A stretch of DNA of 64,000 nt from an uncultured Candidatus Binatia bacterium (lineage in GTDB: Bacteria > Desulfobacterota > Binatia > UBA9968 > JAJDTQ01). Positions 9,020 to 18,390 of the stretch are shown here, piece by piece. Numbering within the stretch: the first letter of the stretch is position 1; every line of letters begins with the position of its first letter. The DNA lies in assembly GCA_958295985.1 (NCBI GenBank), contig OY282432.1, forward strand, positions 3,567,001-3,631,000. The letters are read 5' to 3'. The position numbers and the translations under genes were made by a program. The notes under the pieces are model-generated. The model saw only the letters and a program-made list of their open reading frames with translations, ran no database searches and was not told the DNA's origin.

Positions 9020-9691
9020 TCAGGGTTGCGCCGTGACCTCGATCTCGATGAGCTTGCCCTGGGCCGAATACCCTTCCACGAACGCGCACTCGACGCGTCC
9101 GGGGCGGGGCTCCACGACCCTTTGAAAGGCGGCCTTCAGGTTAGCCGGATCCTCCGACTGATGGAGAAAGAACGACACCAGCACGACCTGTTCCCAAGAG
9201 ACCCCGGCGTGGGCCAGGGACTCCCCGATCAACCCGCAGATCTCGCTCACCTGCGCGGAAAGGTTCCCGGTGGTGGAGGTAACGCCGGAGAGGAAAACCA
9301 GGGAATCAAGCCCGAGATAACGCAACGGCACGATGGGCGGGTCGTATTCCACCAGCGTCTTCTCGCCGCCGGAGCGCATGGCGAGGAAATCCAGAGCCAC
9401 GCTCGCCTCGGAATCGATGTGATCCGGCGCGATGTAACTCGAGCTGGCGGAACGCGCCTTGCCGCGCATGCGCCTGGACCGGGCCTGACTGCCGAGGTTG
9501 CGGCTGTCCCGGTCCCGGGCCCACAGGCGCGTCCGCACCGCGTCGTCCAGGGAGAAGCCCAGCGTTGCGATCTTTCTCTCGATGCGGTCCAGAATCCGGT
9601 CCATGCCCGCGTCGCCCGGCGCACCGGCCTCGCCCTCGCAGGAAACCGCAACGAAGTCGCGACCGAGCCAGTCGAACATCTTCAATCGCAT
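9020..9691 (-). CDS. Two-domain RidA/YjgF-family protein
   Basis: The 223-residue product is longer than a single RidA (about 130). The C-terminal half (about 130-223) is a good RidA domain, with FLSGVTSTTGNLSAQVSEIC, an Arg in GRVECAFVEGY and a terminal Glu in KLIEIEVTA. The N-terminal half looks like a weaker second copy. RidA proteins hydrolyse reactive enamine/imine intermediates; related domains in catabolic operons often act on ring-cleavage products (for example 2-aminomuconate deaminase). It lies between the CmcJ-like oxygenase and the aldolase, with gaps of 22 and 110 nt. Confidence 0.8.
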   Translation of the reverse strand: MRLKMFDWLGRDFVAVSCEGEAGAPGDAGMDRILDRIERKIATLGFSLDDAVRTRLWARDRDSRNLGSQARSRRMRGKARSASSSYIAPDHIDSEASVALDFLAMRSGGEKTLVEYDPPIVPLRYLGLDSLVFLSGVTSTTGNLSAQVSEICGLIGESLAHAGVSWEQVVLVSFFLHQSEDPANLKAAFQRVVEPRPGRVECAFVEGYSAQGKLIEIEVTAQP

Positions 9692-9713
9692 GACGTAATT
9701 CCCTGGCGTCCGG

Positions 9714-10565
9714 TCACGATGCCGGCGTGTCGAAGAAAGCCAGCGTCCGCACCTCGATGCTCTCCCTCGCCGGGGCGTCCGGCGGACACGTGGGATCGTC
9801 GAAGGAGGTATGGGCGGTGAACCGCGCGCGTCCGTCCTTCTCGGAATCGAACACCTTGAAGACGATGGCCTCGTTCCGGGTCATTTCGGGGAAGTAGAAC
9901 CAGCGGTGCTCCGGGCTGTAGGTGATCTGGTAGGTCTCGCCGACCCGGCCGGGGTAGCTGCGCTGGGACGGGATCAGGTCCTCCGTCCGCAGGCTGCGGG
10001 CATCGGCGATGGCCAGCGGATTGGTACGCACCGGGTTGCGCGTCGGCCGCCATACCTGGATGATGGCGAACCGCCCCTGCAGCAACGCCTCGGCCTCGTC
10101 CGCCGGCAGGAGATCCCGCACGCGCTTGGGCGCCGACCACTCGGTGTAGTCGTTGTGCACCGACCGGTTGGGCTCCCGGACCTTCCGCTCGGCGCGGATG
10201 CGGTCGTCCTGAGCCCGGAGGGTGTGATCGAACAGGACCACCCGGGAAGCGCCGGTCTCCCGCTTCACCAGGGCGTCGATCTCCGGGTAGTACACGGACC
10301 GCAACTCGTCCTCGTCGTAGAAGTCCGACACCCGGGTTTCGTGTCCGACGAAGACGAACCCTTCGCGCTCCAGCGACAGCTCCGCCGCCATGGGCCGCCC
10401 GTTGTGAATCATGGCCCGGCGCGCCTCGTGCTTTCCGGTGCGCAACACCGGCGTGGTGTTGAGCTGAGCCGTATGCGTCACCGGCTTCTCGCCGGTGTCC
10501 ACCGCATAGTTGAGAACCGCTTCCACCGCATCCAACGGCGCCTCGACCGCCTGGACTCCAGTCAT
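9714..10565 (-). CDS. CmcJ/NvfI-family oxygenase (non-haem iron type)
   Basis: I place the start at ATG 10565 (MTGVQAVEAPLD), with GGGAGGTG 5 nt upstream, giving 283 residues. Signature stretches of the CmcJ/NvfI/AsaB family are visible: VLFDHTLRAQDD, then VHNDYTEW with an HxD pair (His137, Asp139), FAIIQVWRPTRNPV, and a distal His252 in TAHTSFDDP. An HxD...H set suits an Fe(II)/2-oxoglutarate oxygenase, although in cephamycin synthesis CmcJ works with CmcI in methoxylation. It is the first gene of the minus-strand operon; 227 nt separate it from the divergent amidohydrolase, so promoters for both directions probably lie there. Confidence 0.8.
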   Translation of the reverse strand: MTGVQAVEAPLDAVEAVLNYAVDTGEKPVTHTAQLNTTPVLRTGKHEARRAMIHNGRPMAAELSLEREGFVFVGHETRVSDFYDEDELRSVYYPEIDALVKRETGASRVVLFDHTLRAQDDRIRAERKVREPNRSVHNDYTEWSAPKRVRDLLPADEAEALLQGRFAIIQVWRPTRNPVRTNPLAIADARSLRTEDLIPSQRSYPGRVGETYQITYSPEHRWFYFPEMTRNEAIVFKVFDSEKDGRARFTAHTSFDDPTCPPDAPARESIEVRTLAFFDTPAS

Positions 10566-10792
10566 GGTGCACCTCCCGCGAACCGGCATAGGGTCACGGG
10601 GGATGGTACCAGTCGGGCGCGGCTTCGACAACATCGCCATGAGGCGCGAGCGCCCACGAGGACCACCCGTGGATTGACAGCGCAACCCTCCATGGATAAC
10701 TATGCCGTCGAGTACGGTGTCAGCCCTCGGACGAGACGGACGAGCCCCCTGCCGTTCGGGATAGCCGGCCCGGAGTCTGAGAGGAGTCCGAG

Positions 10793-11947
10793 ATGGGACG
10801 TAGATACAATGTCATTTCGGCCGACGGCCACATCGACCTGAACCCCGACATTTGGCGGGACCGGGTGGCCGCGGCCATGCGCGAGCGCGCCCCCAAGCGG
10901 GTCAAGATGCCCAACGGCTCGGACGCGGTGGTGGTGGATGGCGGAGAGCCCAACACCATCGGCGTCACCCGGAGCGTCCGGGTGAACAAGGCGGACATGG
11001 CCACGCAGGTTCCCACCTTCGAGACCTGCGCGGGCACCGGGCCCCCGGAACAGCGCCTGCGCGAACAGGACCGGGACGGCATCGACGCGGAGGTGGTGTT
11101 CTCGCAGATCTCGTTCGTGCTGGAACAGGCCAGGGACCGCGACCTCTATTGCGAGCTGGTGCGAGCGTACAACGAGTTCCTGGCCGAAGAGTATATGGCG
11201 CCGGCGCCTGACCGGATCATTCCCATGGGCGTCATCCCCACCAGCGGCGTCGACGACGCGGTGGCGGAGCTCGAGCACTGCGCCCGGCTGGGGCTCAAGG
11301 GGATCAAGCTCGACAAGTTCCCCAGCGGCCGCGGCTTCCCCACGGCCGACGATGACCGGTTCTGGGCCGCGGCGCTGGATCTGAGCGTCGCGTTGACCAA
11401 TCACAACACCGGCAACATGGGCTCCGGCAAGGGCGAGGCCGCGTTTACCTACCAGCGCGAGCCGGGTCCCGACGTCCACGTCAAGGAGCCCATGAACTAC
11501 TTCTTCCGCTTCACCAACGACGCCATGGTCGGCGCCACCCAGATGGCCTTCGCCGGCGTGTGGGACCGCTTCCCCGCGCTCAAGATGTACTGGGCCGAGA
11601 CCATGATCGGATGGTTCGAGTACGGATTGTGGCAGATCGACGACCACTACCAGCGCTACATGCCCATGATCCACCAGTTCTGGGGGCTCCGCTATCTGGA
11701 GAAGAAACCCAGTGAATACCTGCGCGAGCACAACCACTGGGGCTTCCTGCACGACCCCATCGGCATCAAGCGGCGCGAGTGCATCGGCTACGACAAGCTC
11801 ATGTGGGGCACGGACTTCGCCCACGCCGCCAGCGAATACCCCAACTCCGTCCCGGTGATGGAGAAAGACTTCGAGGGCGTGCCCGCCCACGAGAAGCGGG
11901 CCATGCTGGTGGACAACTGCGTGCAGTACTTCCGCCTGGACGCTTGA
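10793..11947 (+). CDS. Amidohydrolase-2 family metal-dependent hydrolase/decarboxylase
   Basis: The 384-residue protein belongs to the ACMSD/gamma-resorcylate-decarboxylase type of amidohydrolase. It begins MGRRYNVISADGHIDLNP, where an Asp-x-His replaces the usual His-x-His at the end of strand 1, and ends with LMWGTDFAHAASEYP, which carries the catalytic Asp. EQDRDGIDAEVVF and RIIPMGVIP are typical family blocks. Members remove CO2 from aromatic or alpha-amino-muconate semialdehyde acids, or hydrolyse C-C or amide bonds. It opens the plus-strand operon, 41 nt before a bicupin gene. The substrate is unknown. Confidence 0.88.
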   Translation: MGRRYNVISADGHIDLNPDIWRDRVAAAMRERAPKRVKMPNGSDAVVVDGGEPNTIGVTRSVRVNKADMATQVPTFETCAGTGPPEQRLREQDRDGIDAEVVFSQISFVLEQARDRDLYCELVRAYNEFLAEEYMAPAPDRIIPMGVIPTSGVDDAVAELEHCARLGLKGIKLDKFPSGRGFPTADDDRFWAAALDLSVALTNHNTGNMGSGKGEAAFTYQREPGPDVHVKEPMNYFFRFTNDAMVGATQMAFAGVWDRFPALKMYWAETMIGWFEYGLWQIDDHYQRYMPMIHQFWGLRYLEKKPSEYLREHNHWGFLHDPIGIKRRECIGYDKLMWGTDFAHAASEYPNSVPVMEKDFEGVPAHEKRAMLVDNCVQYFRLDA

Positions 11948-11988
11948 ATGTTCGGGCGCCTGTCAGCCACGCGCATGGAGGGCTTGGG

Positions 11989-13023
11989 ATGAGCGGCGTC
12001 GGCACCACCCACGAAGACCTCGAGAATTTCCTCGCCGGACACCACCTGGTGGGGGCCGGGCTGAGGCGCGAGGGCATGGCGGAGCCGCGCACCGGCGCCA
12101 CCGGCGCCCATTGGCGCTGGGACGGCATCTACAAGGGTCTCATGCGCTCCGGCGAGATCGTCACCGTGGGGCCCGGCGGCATGACCGGGATGCGCTCCGT
12201 CACCGGCATCGAGGCGACCCGCTTCCCCATCTGGATGAACGTCCAGATCCTCATGCCGGGCGAGCGCACCCAGGGCCACCGCAACGTGAGAAATGAAACG
12301 CGGCTGGTTTGCCAGGCGCCCCGGGAGGCCGCGTTCGTATGCGAGTTCGAAGCGTTTCCCATGGAGCGGGGCGACGTCGTCATCAGCCCGTCCTGGACCT
12401 TTCACGATCACTGGAACCGGGGAACGGCCCCGGCCCTGTACGTGGACGGATATGACAACGGCTACAACGGCGGGGTGAACCTGAACGAAAGACTCCCGGA
12501 CGACCGGCCCTACCAGGAGATCCACAAGCCCCACGGCTACGGCGGTCGGACCCGGGGGCTCGCACGGCCCATGGCCGGCGGCAAGCCGTTTCCGCTGCCG
12601 CCCATGCGCTACCCGTGGGCCGAGACCCGGGCGGCGCTCGATGCCTTGCAGGAAGCCGGCGAGGAGGACCCTTGCGAGGGCGTGTACCTCATGCTCGCCA
12701 GCCCGGTGGACGGCGGCCCCACGCTACCCACCATCGCCTGGCACGTGCAGCTCCTCCGGGCCGGGCAGACGACCCTCAGCCACCGGCACAACAGCAACAC
12801 CTTCTACCACGCGTTCGAAGGACAGGGAGCCGTCGTCATCGAAGGCGAGCGGCTCGATTGGCGCCAGGGGGACATCTTCGCGGTTCCCGCCTGGACGTGG
12901 CACCATCACGAGAACGGGCGCCAGGGTGAATCCGTCCTGTTCTCCATCGACGACTGGCCGGCCCAGACCCGGCTCGGCTTTTACATGAAGGAGACCGCGG
13001 CGGCGGACCGCCAGGACGGCTAG
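11989..13023 (+). CDS. Bicupin dioxygenase-like protein with altered cupin 1 (copy 2)
   Basis: ATG 11989 follows GGAGGG at a good distance and gives 344 residues. The two-cupin layout of gentisate dioxygenase is clear, but in cupin 1 the usual HRHT is GHRNVRNETRLV, so one of the metal histidines is replaced by Asn; SWTFHDHWN keeps the distal histidines. Cupin 2 has an intact set, SHRHNSNTFYHAF and AWTWHHHEN. If the enzyme is active, its metal may sit in cupin 2 instead. It lies between an amidohydrolase and a binding-fold gene. It could also be a non-catalytic partner of copy 3 at 14.0 kb. Confidence 0.8.
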   Translation: MSGVGTTHEDLENFLAGHHLVGAGLRREGMAEPRTGATGAHWRWDGIYKGLMRSGEIVTVGPGGMTGMRSVTGIEATRFPIWMNVQILMPGERTQGHRNVRNETRLVCQAPREAAFVCEFEAFPMERGDVVISPSWTFHDHWNRGTAPALYVDGYDNGYNGGVNLNERLPDDRPYQEIHKPHGYGGRTRGLARPMAGGKPFPLPPMRYPWAETRAALDALQEAGEEDPCEGVYLMLASPVDGGPTLPTIAWHVQLLRAGQTTLSHRHNSNTFYHAFEGQGAVVIEGERLDWRQGDIFAVPAWTWHHHENGRQGESVLFSIDDWPAQTRLGFYMKETAAADRQDG

Positions 13024-13057
13024 TGTCCTGTCCGAAACAAACAAGGGAGACACACCC

Positions 13058-14014
13058 ATGGCGAATCCCACGCTTCGGCTCGGCTTCAGGGAGCCCGAGG
13101 TGGACACCAACCGGCCCTTCGTGGACGGCGCCGTCCAGGTGAAAGGTTTCGATCTCGAGATCAGCGACTTTCACGGCCCGGAGACCATCGACGCCTGGGA
13201 CGCCAGCTTCGGCGGCCTCATGCGCACCAAGGGCAAGGGCAAGCACCCCTACGTCTCCATCCCGGCCTATCCCAATCGAAAGTTCCGGCTGGCCTATATC
13301 TTCGTCAACAACGCCTCGGGCATCGAAACCCCCGGGGACCTGGAAGGAAAGCGCGTGTTCGTGAGCAGCACCGCCGGGGTGTGGGCGCGGGCGGCGCTCC
13401 AGAACCACTACGGCGTGGACCTGACGCGCATCCGGTGGTGCATGCCCGGACCGGAGGCGGAGAGCTGGGCCGCGGACGTCGAAGTGGAGCCGCTGGAGCA
13501 CGTTTCCGGGCCGCTGGACGCCAAGCCGCTGGACGACATGCTGCTGGCGGGGGAAGTGGATGCGGTCATCGAGCCCAACGTGCTGCCGTCCATCAGCCGG
13601 CGGGACCCGCGTGTGCGGCGGCTGTTCCGCGACTACAAGACCGAGGAGCTCAACTACTACAAGGCCACGGGCATCTTCCCCATCAGCCACATGGTGACAC
13701 TCAAGCAAGACTTCGTGGACAAGCACCCGGAAGCACCGGTGGCGCTGCTCAAGGCGTACCGGCAGGCGCGGGACGTGGCCCTGGACCGGCTCTACGGCTC
13801 CGACCCCGAGGTGCTCATCACCTCGTGGGTGGCCGCGGCCATCGACGAACAGCGGGCGGTCATGGGGGAGGACTATTGGTCCTACAACGTCGCGGACAAC
13901 GTCCGCACGCTGGAAGCCATGATGGCGTTCGCGCACCAGTTCGGTCTGACGCGCGAGAAGCTCAACTACGAGGACTTCTTCCATCCGGCAGCGGCGGCGC
14001 TGGAGGGAGTATGA
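13058..14014 (+). CDS. 4,5-dihydroxyphthalate decarboxylase-like / binding-fold protein
   Basis: This 318-residue protein starts at ATG 13058 after GGGAG. It has no signal peptide and shows the same architecture as the product at 3.6-4.6 kb: LRLGFREPEVDTNRPF at the N-terminus, GIETPGDLEGKRVFV at the hinge, and LDDMLLAGEVDAVIEPN in lobe 2. The family name comes from the phthalate pathway protein Pht5, but close relatives are often called ABC substrate-binding proteins. Both copies here are beside bicupin dioxygenase genes. That repeated pairing favours a role in aromatic acid breakdown over transport. Confidence 0.75.
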   Translation: MANPTLRLGFREPEVDTNRPFVDGAVQVKGFDLEISDFHGPETIDAWDASFGGLMRTKGKGKHPYVSIPAYPNRKFRLAYIFVNNASGIETPGDLEGKRVFVSSTAGVWARAALQNHYGVDLTRIRWCMPGPEAESWAADVEVEPLEHVSGPLDAKPLDDMLLAGEVDAVIEPNVLPSISRRDPRVRRLFRDYKTEELNYYKATGIFPISHMVTLKQDFVDKHPEAPVALLKAYRQARDVALDRLYGSDPEVLITSWVAAAIDEQRAVMGEDYWSYNVADNVRTLEAMMAFAHQFGLTREKLNYEDFFHPAAAALEGV

Positions 14015-14030
14015 CCACAAGGAGACGATC

Positions 14031-15092
14031 ATGAGTGAAGCTGTCAACACCGACGATCCGCGGCTGGAGGCGCTGCACCGGACCCTGGCCGAGAACTCCC
14101 TGGCCGGCCACTGGCAGCCGCGCCAACCCATGCCGGAGTTGCAACCCCACCTCTGGCGCTGGCCGGTGATCCATTCGTGCCTCATGGAGTCCGGCGAGGT
14201 GGTGAAGCTGGGCCACATCGACGAGGCCGCGAAACGCCGCACGGTGCAACTGGTGAACCCCGGGCTCACGGCGTTCAAGTCCACCACCCGGACCCTTCAG
14301 ATGTCCGTGCAACTCGTCAAGCCGGGAGAGCGGGCCGAGTGCCACCGTCACACGGCCGCGGCACTGCGTTTCGTGGTGGAGGGGGACGGCGCCGGGTACA
14401 CGACGGTGGAGGGAGAGGAGATGCACATGGAGCCCGGCGACCTGGTGCTGACGCCGAGCTGGACCTGGCATGACCACTACAACCGGAGCGACCGCAACAT
14501 CGTATGGCTGGACGTGCTCGACGTGCATCTGATGAACCACCTGGACGCCAACTTCCACGAGAACTACGGCGAGGGGCCGGCCCAGCCGGTGACGAAGACC
14601 GAAGGCTACAGCCGGCACCGGCTCGGCGCCGTGCGGCCGCTGACGGAAAGTCCGGGCAACCGGGCCCTGCCCTACACCTACAAGTGGCGCGACACCCTGC
14701 CCGTGCTGGAGGAGTTGGCGGCGTCCGCGGACGGCGACCCCCATGACGGCGTGCTGCTGCAATACGCCAACCCCGTCACCGGCGGACCCACCATGCCCAC
14801 CATCGACTGCCGGGTACAGTGGCTGCGTCCCGGCGAAGAGACCCGGACCCACCGCCACACCGGCAGCACCATCTACCACGTCATGCAGGGGGCGGGGACG
14901 ACCGTGGCCGGCAAGGACGAGAAAAACGGCGCTACCATGGGCTGGACTGCCCAGGACTGCTTCGTGGTGCCGTCGTGGCACTGGCACCGCTTCCGCAACG
15001 ATTCCCGAACCGAGCCCGCGATCCTGTTCTCGGTCACGGACCGCCCGGTGCTGGAAGGCCTGAACCTGTACAGCGAGGAGGACGCTTCCTGA
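14031..15092 (+). CDS. Bicupin dioxygenase, gentisate 1,2-dioxygenase-like (copy 3)
   Basis: The 353-residue product starts at ATG 14031 with AAGGAGA upstream. Cupin 1 keeps CHRHTAAALRFVVEG and SWTWHDHYN, the pattern closest to true gentisate dioxygenases. Cupin 2 has THRHTGSTIYHVMQG and SWHWHRFRN, where the last histidine is Phe-Arg. It probably opens a hydroxylated aromatic ring using Fe(II) and O2. It is followed by a TTT transporter, a reasonable partner for uptake of the aromatic acid. Compared with copies 1 and 4 it has similar length and spacing. Confidence 0.85.
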   Translation: MSEAVNTDDPRLEALHRTLAENSLAGHWQPRQPMPELQPHLWRWPVIHSCLMESGEVVKLGHIDEAAKRRTVQLVNPGLTAFKSTTRTLQMSVQLVKPGERAECHRHTAAALRFVVEGDGAGYTTVEGEEMHMEPGDLVLTPSWTWHDHYNRSDRNIVWLDVLDVHLMNHLDANFHENYGEGPAQPVTKTEGYSRHRLGAVRPLTESPGNRALPYTYKWRDTLPVLEELAASADGDPHDGVLLQYANPVTGGPTMPTIDCRVQWLRPGEETRTHRHTGSTIYHVMQGAGTTVAGKDEKNGATMGWTAQDCFVVPSWHWHRFRNDSRTEPAILFSVTDRPVLEGLNLYSEEDAS

Positions 15093-15131
15093 CGGCCGGC
15101 GGCGCGAACCACGGGCGCGCCGAGAGCCCCC

Positions 15132-16631
15132 ATGCTTGACGCCATAGCGCAGGCCAGCCTTCAGATCATCGACCCGGTGCATCTCCTCATGCTCCTGGCC
15201 GGCGTCTTCCTCGGTCTCCTGCTCGGGGTCATCCCCGGCGTCGGCGGAGTCACGGGCCTGGCCCTGCTGCTCCCCTTCACCTTCGACATGGACGCGGTCT
15301 CCGCCTTCGCCTTCATCATCGGCATGCTGGCGGTGACCACCACCTCGGACACCATTCCTTCGGTGCTCTTCGCCGTACCGGGCACGGTGGGCTCCCAGGC
15401 CACCATCATCGACGGCCACGCCATGGCCAGGCGCGGCGAGGCCGGCCGCGCCTTCGGGGCGGCTTTCACGGTGTCCGCCCTGGGCGGGATCTTCGGCGCC
15501 CTGGTGCTCACCCTGTCCATCCCCATCCTGAGCCCGCTGGTGCTGACCTTCGGCTCCCCGGAATTCTTCATGATGGCCGTGCTGGGCGTGTGCATGGTGG
15601 CCAGCCTGAGCGGGTCGGCGTTGATGAAGGGCGTCATAGCCGGCGGCTCCGGACTGCTCCTGGCGACGGTGGGGACCGACCCCATCCTGAGCGTGGAGCG
15701 CTGGACCTTCGACCAGGTTTACCTGTGGGAGGGGTTCCACGTGGTCCCCCTGTCCCTGGGGTTGTTCGGCCTGGCCGAGACCACCGACCTCCTGGTGTCG
15801 GGCAAGAGCATCGACTCGGGCGCCCTGGGCCGGCTCAAGGGCCGCTGGGAAGGCGTCCGCGACGCGTTCCGGCACTGGTGGCTGGTGGTCCGCTCCAGCG
15901 CGCTGGGGGTGTGGATCGGCATCATCCCGGGCCTCGGAACCCTGGTGGTGGACTGGTTCGCCTACGGGCACGCCCTGCACACGGAGAAGAACCCGGAACG
16001 CTTCGGCACCGGCGACGTCCGCGGCGTCATCGCGCCCGAGAGCGCCAACAACGCCAAGGACGGCGGCGGCCTCATCCCCACCCTGGCCTTCGGCATACCC
16101 GGCAGCACCAGCATGGCGTTGTTCCTGGGAGCCATGGAGATCCAGGGACTCGCCCCGGGTCCGGACATGCTGAACCAACATCTGGACGTGATCTTCACCA
16201 TCGCCTGGAGCCTGGCCCTGGCCAACATCATCGGCACCGGCACGTGCTTCCTGTTCACCGACCACCTGGCGCGCATCGCCACCATCCGGGCGCAGCTTCT
16301 GGCCCCGGTGCTCCTGGTGATCATGTTCCTGGGGGCGTTCATGGCGCGGCGCCATGTGGCGGACGTGGTCTGCTTTCTCTTTTTCGGACTGCTGGGGTGG
16401 CTGATGAAGCGGCTGGGATGGCCGCGCCCGCCGCTCATCATCGGGTTCGTCCTCGGATCCACCGTGGAGAAATACCTCTACATCTCGATCCTGACCTACG
16501 GCTGGGCGTGGCTGTGGCGACCCTGGGTGATCGTGCTGTTTCTCTTGATCGTGGCCGCACTGGCAGCGCCGGCATTCCGGCAACGCGGACAGCGGCGGGA
16601 AGCCCGGGCAGATCAGCCGGCGCATTCCTGA
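15132..16631 (+). CDS. Tripartite tricarboxylate transporter large permease (TctA family)
   Basis: A 499-residue polytopic membrane protein with the TctA hallmarks: GVIPGVGGVTGLALLLPFTF near the N-terminus, GSQATIIDGHAMARRGEAG, the central IIPGLGTLVVDWFAYGHA, GTGDVRGVIAPESANNAKDG and FGIPGSTSMALFLGAM. It forms the secondary transport channel that works with the small TctB subunit and a periplasmic TctC receptor, all encoded next in order. TTT systems take up di- and tricarboxylates or aromatic acids. A second TctA, fused to TctB, lies at 49.0-51.1 kb. Confidence 0.95.
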   Translation: MLDAIAQASLQIIDPVHLLMLLAGVFLGLLLGVIPGVGGVTGLALLLPFTFDMDAVSAFAFIIGMLAVTTTSDTIPSVLFAVPGTVGSQATIIDGHAMARRGEAGRAFGAAFTVSALGGIFGALVLTLSIPILSPLVLTFGSPEFFMMAVLGVCMVASLSGSALMKGVIAGGSGLLLATVGTDPILSVERWTFDQVYLWEGFHVVPLSLGLFGLAETTDLLVSGKSIDSGALGRLKGRWEGVRDAFRHWWLVVRSSALGVWIGIIPGLGTLVVDWFAYGHALHTEKNPERFGTGDVRGVIAPESANNAKDGGGLIPTLAFGIPGSTSMALFLGAMEIQGLAPGPDMLNQHLDVIFTIAWSLALANIIGTGTCFLFTDHLARIATIRAQLLAPVLLVIMFLGAFMARRHVADVVCFLFFGLLGWLMKRLGWPRPPLIIGFVLGSTVEKYLYISILTYGWAWLWRPWVIVLFLLIVAALAAPAFRQRGQRREARADQPAHS

Positions 16632-16649
16632 GACAGGACACCAACGACC

Positions 16650-17153
16650 ATGCAAAGGGCCGGCAACCTGCTGTTCGACGCGTTCTTCCTCGTGCTCCTG
16701 GCCTCGGCCGTAGCCACGGCGTGGCAGTGGCCTTTCGCCACCGGGCTCTTTCCTCTGACCGTGGCCATCCCCGTGTTGGCCGTGGCGCTGGCACAGTTCG
16801 CGAGCGACGCGTTCGCGAAGAGCCGCACCGACCGCGGCGAGACGCCGCGCCAACGCATTCGCGACATCGAGGTGGACCGCTCCGTACCGGCAAGGCTGGT
16901 GATGGAACGGGCCGGGACCTTCTACCTGTGCGCGGTGGGGTTGCTGGCGCTGATTCTGCTGGCAGGATTCAAGCTGGCCGTTCCCGTCTTCATGGCCGTC
17001 TATCTGCGGCTCTTCAGTCGGGCGGGATGGATCGTGACGCTGATCCTCACGGCTCTGGCGGGGACGCTCGTGGTCGGCGTGTTCGACGCCCTCCTCCACG
17101 TTCCCTGGCCGGACAGTCTGCTGGAACGGTTCCTCGGCAACACCCGGTACTGA
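16650..17153 (+). CDS. Tripartite tricarboxylate transporter small subunit (TctB family)
   Basis: This 167-residue protein has four hydrophobic segments (about 8-30, 30-50, 95-115 and 120-150) as in TctB/DUF1468 subunits. The final cytoplasmic-side stretch ending PWPDSLLERFLGNTRY resembles the family's usual end. It starts 18 nt after tctA and is followed, after 157 nt, by the TctC-like receptor. It supports TctA in a binding-protein-dependent secondary transporter. The identification rests on topology and position more than on a strong motif. Confidence 0.85.
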   Translation: MQRAGNLLFDAFFLVLLASAVATAWQWPFATGLFPLTVAIPVLAVALAQFASDAFAKSRTDRGETPRQRIRDIEVDRSVPARLVMERAGTFYLCAVGLLALILLAGFKLAVPVFMAVYLRLFSRAGWIVTLILTALAGTLVVGVFDALLHVPWPDSLLERFLGNTRY

Positions 17154-17310
17154 TGCGGGTCACTCTCACAAGGCATGGAAAAGGCACGGGGGCCTCGCCA
17201 CTCGTTGACATGACGGCGCCGTGAAACATATAAGGGGAACCGTCTGTCACAAAAGAGGACCCGTCTTTCTTACCGGCACGTTTCATACCCAGACGAACGG
17301 GAGACTACCC

Positions 17311-18300
17311 ATGAAGAAGAACGTATGGTTCCAGTGGACTCTTTGTGCCTGCATCGCACTCTTCGTCACCGAGGCAACCGCAGCGGAGGACGTCAAGGAC
17401 TTCTACCGGGGCAAGCGCATGACCATGCTGGTCCAGTACTCGCCCGGCGGCACTTTCGATCTGCGCGCACGCTGGGTGGCGCGCCACCTGCCCGCTCTCA
17501 CCGGCGCCAAGGCCATTGTCCGGAACCTCCCCGGCGGCGGCGGGGTCGCCGGATACAACCGGCTCTACCGGCTCCCGCCGGACGGCCTCTCGCTCCTCAC
17601 CGCGCACACCAAGCTCGTGGCCTTCGACCTCTTCGGCCGCAAGGGCGTGAAGTACGACTACGACAAGTTCGAATACCTGGGGCGGGTCATCCGCACCAAC
17701 ACCGCGCTCCTGGTCCGCAAGGATCTCCCTTCCGACATCGAAGGGCTCCGCAAGATGAAGCGGATCCGCATCGGCGCCTCCTCTCCCTTCAACGAGGGGC
17801 TGATCGCCGAGATGTTCGACCTCCCCATCACCATCGTGCCGGGCTACGGCGGTTCCGCCGAACGGATCGCGGCGATCATGCGCGGCGAACTGGACGTCAC
17901 CACGGCGTCGATATCCACCGGCTTGAGGCTGGCGGACAGGGTCAACATCGCGTTCGCCTTCGTGAAGGACCACCGAGCGCCGGACGTGCCGGACCTGACG
18001 GAGCTGAAGGCCAAGGAGCCCTGGCGCAGCTATGCGCTGTCCTTTTCCGACATCTTCGGTACCGTCGTCACCTCACCGGGAGTGCCGGAAGCAAGGCAGC
18101 GCTTCCTGAGCGCGTCGCTCAAGAAGATCACCGGGCTGAAGGCGGCGCAAGAAGAGGCCGACAAGCTGAAGCTGGTGGTGGAGTGGACGGGTCCGGACGA
18201 ACTCAGGAAGACCCTGAAACCGTTCCTCTCACTCGATGCCGAAACGACCAAGAAGCTGAAACACGTCATCGAACGCAAGTACGTGGGCAAACTGAAATAG
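17311..18300 (+). CDS. TctC/Bug-family periplasmic substrate receptor
   Basis: ATG 17311 has GGGAG just upstream and gives 329 residues; the open frame extends further upstream, but without a ribosome site. A signal peptide is plain: MKKN, then a hydrophobic stretch, ending before AEDVKDFYRGK. The mature protein has YSPGGTFDLRARWVARHLP and IVRNLPGGGGVAGYNRLY, the strand-loop motifs that hold a carboxylate in Bug receptors, plus IVPGYGGSAERIAAIMRGELD. It delivers ligand to the TctA/TctB pair encoded just before it. Confidence 0.93.
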   Translation: MKKNVWFQWTLCACIALFVTEATAAEDVKDFYRGKRMTMLVQYSPGGTFDLRARWVARHLPALTGAKAIVRNLPGGGGVAGYNRLYRLPPDGLSLLTAHTKLVAFDLFGRKGVKYDYDKFEYLGRVIRTNTALLVRKDLPSDIEGLRKMKRIRIGASSPFNEGLIAEMFDLPITIVPGYGGSAERIAAIMRGELDVTTASISTGLRLADRVNIAFAFVKDHRAPDVPDLTELKAKEPWRSYALSFSDIFGTVVTSPGVPEARQRFLSASLKKITGLKAAQEEADKLKLVVEWTGPDELRKTLKPFLSLDAETTKKLKHVIERKYVGKLK

Positions 18301-18343
18301 CTTGAACGGCGCTTAGCCGGAGGACGGTCCCGGGACGCGGGCG

Positions 18344-18366
18344 ACACCGGCGCCTGGCGCCGGTGT
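18344..18366 (+). terminator. Perfect GC-rich hairpin after the TTT operon
   Basis: An 11-bp perfect inverted repeat (ACACCGGCGCC, one T, then GGCGCCGGTGT) lies 44 nt after the receptor stop and 25 nt before the next gene. There is no T-run after it, so it is not a classical intrinsic terminator. It may still end or protect the upstream message. Confidence 0.45.
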
Positions 18367-18390
18367 GGTGAACGCAGACGGAGCAGGTCT

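Noticed and set aside
13962..17099. 1045-residue minus-strand open frame
   Set aside because: It is antisense to the bicupin, TctA and TctB genes, is made of His/Gln/Arg-rich low-complexity sequence and shows no domain.
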